Shown piece after piece: positions 61,770 to 64,000 of a stretch of DNA of 64,000 bases. This stretch comes from Dyadobacter sp. CECT 9275. Lineage in GTDB: Bacteria > Bacteroidota > Bacteroidia > Cytophagales > Spirosomataceae. The DNA is taken from contig NZ_CAJRAF010000001.1 in assembly GCF_907164905.1 (NCBI RefSeq), positions 1,585,001 through 1,649,000 on the forward strand, given 5' to 3'. The notes beneath the pieces are model-generated. The model was given only the letters and a program-made list of their open reading frames with translations. It was not told where the DNA came from and made no database searches. Numbering within the stretch: position 1 is the first letter of the stretch; each line of letters begins with the position of its first letter. The translations under genes and the position numbers were made by a program.

Positions 61770-63290
61770 CTATCGGGCAGGCTGTGGGGAGGTATTAAAA
61801 ATACACGAAGCGTAGGAACCGAGCCTGTAAATGTCATTTTCATGGCAATCGGCCTGGTTGCTGGTAAACAGTATGTTTTTAAATGCCGTTTGAGAAAGGT
61901 CAATTTCTTTGATTTCCGAAGTCAGATTATGGACGATAAGGAAAGATTCTTCCTCGTCATAGCGGATGTACGCAAGCATCTGCTCATCGGCAAGCGCATA
62001 AGGGAGCAGGTTGGGTTCAATTACTTTTCCCAGGGCGGTTCTGGATTTTTTGAGGGCAATCAGATTTTTATAGTGATAAAACAGGGAGTTTTGATCCCGC
62101 TGCTGTACAGACAATGGTTTTACGGTTTCCAGAGTCGAAAACACTGCCTCAATCCAGGAAGGTTTTTCGGGATCATCCTCCTGCACTGTCCATAAAAACG
62201 GTTCCCTGATGTGCGGATCTGGTTTCATACCCAGCATCCCGATTTCCTCGCCATAGTAAATATACGGCTGGCCGGGTAAGGTGAGCAGGATGCTTGCTGC
62301 CAGCTTTTTCTTCCTTTCATCATTATTTACCACACTGCCGATCCGGTCCTGATCGTGGTTGGTGAGCATAATTGCATCAACAAACTGAGGGTTGGATACT
62401 TTAAAAAGAGTGTAACTCGCAATCAGTTTAGCTACCAGATCCTCATCTTTTTCCCTGACCAGGATCCGCTGTATGGCAAAGCTGAGATCAAAATTAAAGG
62501 CCGCATTAATATGCTGGAAGTATGGCGCAACTTCTTCTTTTTCAGCCCAAACCTCGCCAACCGTAAATGCCCCTGGCCTGGCGTTATGAATGGTTTCACT
62601 GAAAAATTTCCAGAATTCGCAGTTGTCCGCTTTGGCCCAGATCGGGTAAATATGCCGTGCAGCGTCGAGCCTGAAACCGTCAACGCCAACATCCGTCAAC
62701 CAGAAATTAATGATTCGGGCTACTTCCTGTCTCAGTTCGGCCGACTCATAATTGAGGTCAGGCATACCCTTGTAGAAAAGCCCATAGTATTTTTCGGAAT
62801 CTTCCCCGTTGTCGTGCCAGGGGTATACTTCCTGAGAGTCATTGGAAGTTTCCCGCCGGGCTATGCCCAGCATGTTGATTTCGGCGTCATTCTTCCACCA
62901 GTAAAAATTCCGGTAACGACTGTCTTTGTTTTTCCTCGCTTCCACAAACCACGGGTGCAGGGTACTGGTATGGTTTATGATCAGATCCAGGTAAACGGCT
63001 ATCCCCAACTGGTGTGCCTCATGCATCAATTCGCGGAAGTCTGACAGGGTCCCGTATTCAGGCTCTATATCATAGTAGTCGCGCACGTCATATTTATGAT
63101 AACTTGGTGAGGGATGTACCGGGGTGAGCCATAGGGCTTCAATGCCTAGCTCTTTCAGATAGGAAAGTTTTGAAATGATTCCTCTTATATCCCCTATGCC
63201 GTCGCCGTTGGAATCACAAAATGACCTCACAAATATCTCGTAGCATACCTTTGGGATAGGAACCGGGCCGTGAAAGTCAGTTAATTGCAC
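61770..63290 (-). CDS. GH13 alpha-amylase-family enzyme, cytoplasmic
   Basis: 506 residues without signal peptide. (beta/alpha)8 barrel with the four GH13 regions: VYLDLIINHTS; the nucleophile D209 in DGFRLDAARH; the acid E246 in VGEVWAE; and D313 in LTNHDQDR. The YEIFVRSFCDSNGDGIGDI start and early KYDVRDYYDIEPEYGT are typical of the oligo-1,6-glucosidase/trehalose synthase/amylosucrase-like subgroups. The short C-terminal beta domain (about 420-506) is present. Likely acts on small alpha-glucosides inside the cell; the exact bond is not determined. It lies 16 nt after maf. Confidence 0.9.
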   Translation of the reverse strand: MQLTDFHGPVPIPKVCYEIFVRSFCDSNGDGIGDIRGIISKLSYLKELGIEALWLTPVHPSPSYHKYDVRDYYDIEPEYGTLSDFRELMHEAHQLGIAVYLDLIINHTSTLHPWFVEARKNKDSRYRNFYWWKNDAEINMLGIARRETSNDSQEVYPWHDNGEDSEKYYGLFYKGMPDLNYESAELRQEVARIINFWLTDVGVDGFRLDAARHIYPIWAKADNCEFWKFFSETIHNARPGAFTVGEVWAEKEEVAPYFQHINAAFNFDLSFAIQRILVREKDEDLVAKLIASYTLFKVSNPQFVDAIMLTNHDQDRIGSVVNNDERKKKLAASILLTLPGQPYIYYGEEIGMLGMKPDPHIREPFLWTVQEDDPEKPSWIEAVFSTLETVKPLSVQQRDQNSLFYHYKNLIALKKSRTALGKVIEPNLLPYALADEQMLAYIRYDEEESFLIVHNLTSEIKEIDLSQTAFKNILFTSNQADCHENDIYRLGSYASCIFNTSPQPAR

Positions 63291-63306
63291 GAAGTACTAT
63301 GTTGGT

Positions 63307-63891
63307 TCAGTCGGCAAGGTACGGCTTGAGTTGCTGATATACAAGATGTACCGGAAGTCCCATGATGGTGTAAAACGAGCCCTCAATTTTTTCAATCCCT
63401 ATCATACTGATCCATTCCTGGATGCCATAAGCACCAGCTTTGTCAAAAGGGCTGAATTCCCTGACATAATAATTTATTTCTCCGGGTTCCAGTTGACGAA
63501 ACCAAACCCTGGCGCTATCGGTAACGGTACTGATCTGCGCACCATCCAGGATACTGATCGCCGTAAATACCTCATGTACAGTACCAGATAGCATGGCGAG
63601 CATTTCACAGGCTTCGGCTGCATCGGCAGGTTTTCCCAGAATTTGATTGTCAATCACTACAATCGTATCCGCGGTGAGTACCAGGCTGTCGTCAGCGGCA
63701 GACCGGAATTCTTCTGCTTTGGTCTGTGAGATATGGGCAGCCACCAGGCTGCGGTGCAGGTCCGGGGGGAATGATTCGTCCGTTGGTATCACCCGGACGG
63801 TAAAATCAAAACCGGCTTTGGTGAGCAGCTCTTTGCGCCTGGGCGAATTGGAGGCAAGTATGAGTGGTTTCTTCAGTTTGAACATGTACAA
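63307..63891 (-). CDS. maf: Maf-family nucleoside triphosphate pyrophosphatase
   Basis: 194 residues (Met at 63885 would give 192 and is equally possible). Small cytoplasmic enzyme that hydrolyses dTTP/UTP or modified nucleotides to monophosphates. Family motifs: ILASNSPRRKELL at the N-terminus, the central LVLTADTIVVIDNQILGKP with the catalytic Asp, KAGAYGIQEW and GSFYTIMGLPVHLVY near the end. Full length. First of a probable two-gene operon with the GH13 enzyme 16 nt downstream. Positions 63892-64000 upstream show only A+T-rich DNA that may hold its promoter. Confidence 0.94.
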   Translation of the reverse strand: MYMFKLKKPLILASNSPRRKELLTKAGFDFTVRVIPTDESFPPDLHRSLVAAHISQTKAEEFRSAADDSLVLTADTIVVIDNQILGKPADAAEACEMLAMLSGTVHEVFTAISILDGAQISTVTDSARVWFRQLEPGEINYYVREFSPFDKAGAYGIQEWISMIGIEKIEGSFYTIMGLPVHLVYQQLKPYLAD

Positions 63892-64000
63892 TAATATTTT
63901 TTCTATATAAGTATTTGATTATAAATTATTTATTGCGTTTTGATGTGGTCTGCGCAGGGAAATTTTAATTTTTTTCAGACAACTCGGAACTATCAGAAGC

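Overview
The window looks like chromosome of an aerobic, heterotrophic Bacteroidota bacterium, most likely of the order Cytophagales and possibly a Dyadobacter relative. That is inferred from gene families: two SusC/SusD pairs with N-terminal STN domains, each under its own ECF sigma/FecR pair; MHS-type transporters; a large subunit of carbamoyl-phosphate synthase that lacks the C-terminal regulatory domain; and exported lactonases, thioredoxin-fold and beta-barrel proteins of Bacteroidota type. I saw no tRNA, rRNA, CRISPR array, phage gene, transposase or attachment site.

Layout. (1) 0-1 kb: an ATP-grasp enzyme of unknown substrate. (2) 1.1-7.4 kb: an RND efflux operon (tetR, tolC-like, adaptor, pump), with two copies of an A+T-rich operator-like box. 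(3) 7.4-9.3 kb: a decaying patch with a 5'-truncated sterol desaturase/fatty acid hydroxylase and a frameshifted rhodanese-thioredoxin protein, closed by a bidirectional terminator. (4) 9.4-16.2 kb: carB, a POTRA/beta-barrel outer membrane protein and a cysteine-free thioredoxin-fold lipoprotein-like exported protein. (5) 16.3-19.8 kb: nuoC, nuoB and nuoA, with two paralogous opposite-strand genes lodged between nuoA and nuoB. (6) 20-25.5 kb: a thioredoxin-reductase-like flavoprotein facing a thiamine-thiazole operon (thiS, TenI-like, thiE, thiG, thiH, thiF-rhodanese) headed by a clear TPP riboswitch. (7) 25.7-26.2 kb: a GNAT acetyltransferase.

(8) 26.2-55.3 kb is the most distinctive part: about 29 kb almost entirely on the minus strand, made of two parallel modules. 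Each has ECF sigma, FecR anti-sigma, SusC, SusD and then a COG3964-type amidohydrolase. Module A (26.2-39.1 kb) continues with an exported S15/CocE-type hydrolase, an exported RraA-like aldolase and a BASS-family transporter. Module B (39.3-53.2 kb) carries a Tat-exported SelA/DgaE-like PLP enzyme, the amidohydrolase paralogue, a PQQ-dehydrogenase/cytochrome c fusion, a cytochrome c, a second sugar-dehydrogenase-like propeller and a Tat-exported RidA protein. An exported lactonase and a CBM9-like protein lie upstream. No glycoside hydrolase or polysaccharide lyase is present. I propose that this is an extracytoplasmic oxidative and deaminating catabolic pathway for a small amide-bearing compound, for example an N-acylated amino sugar or amino acid. 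The order of steps and the substrate are inference.

(9) 55.6-64 kb: an MHS transporter with its small membrane partner, a thiolase, a GtrA-like protein, an outer membrane protein/lipoprotein pair, an SMP-30-type lactonase, a cytoplasmic GH13 enzyme and Maf.
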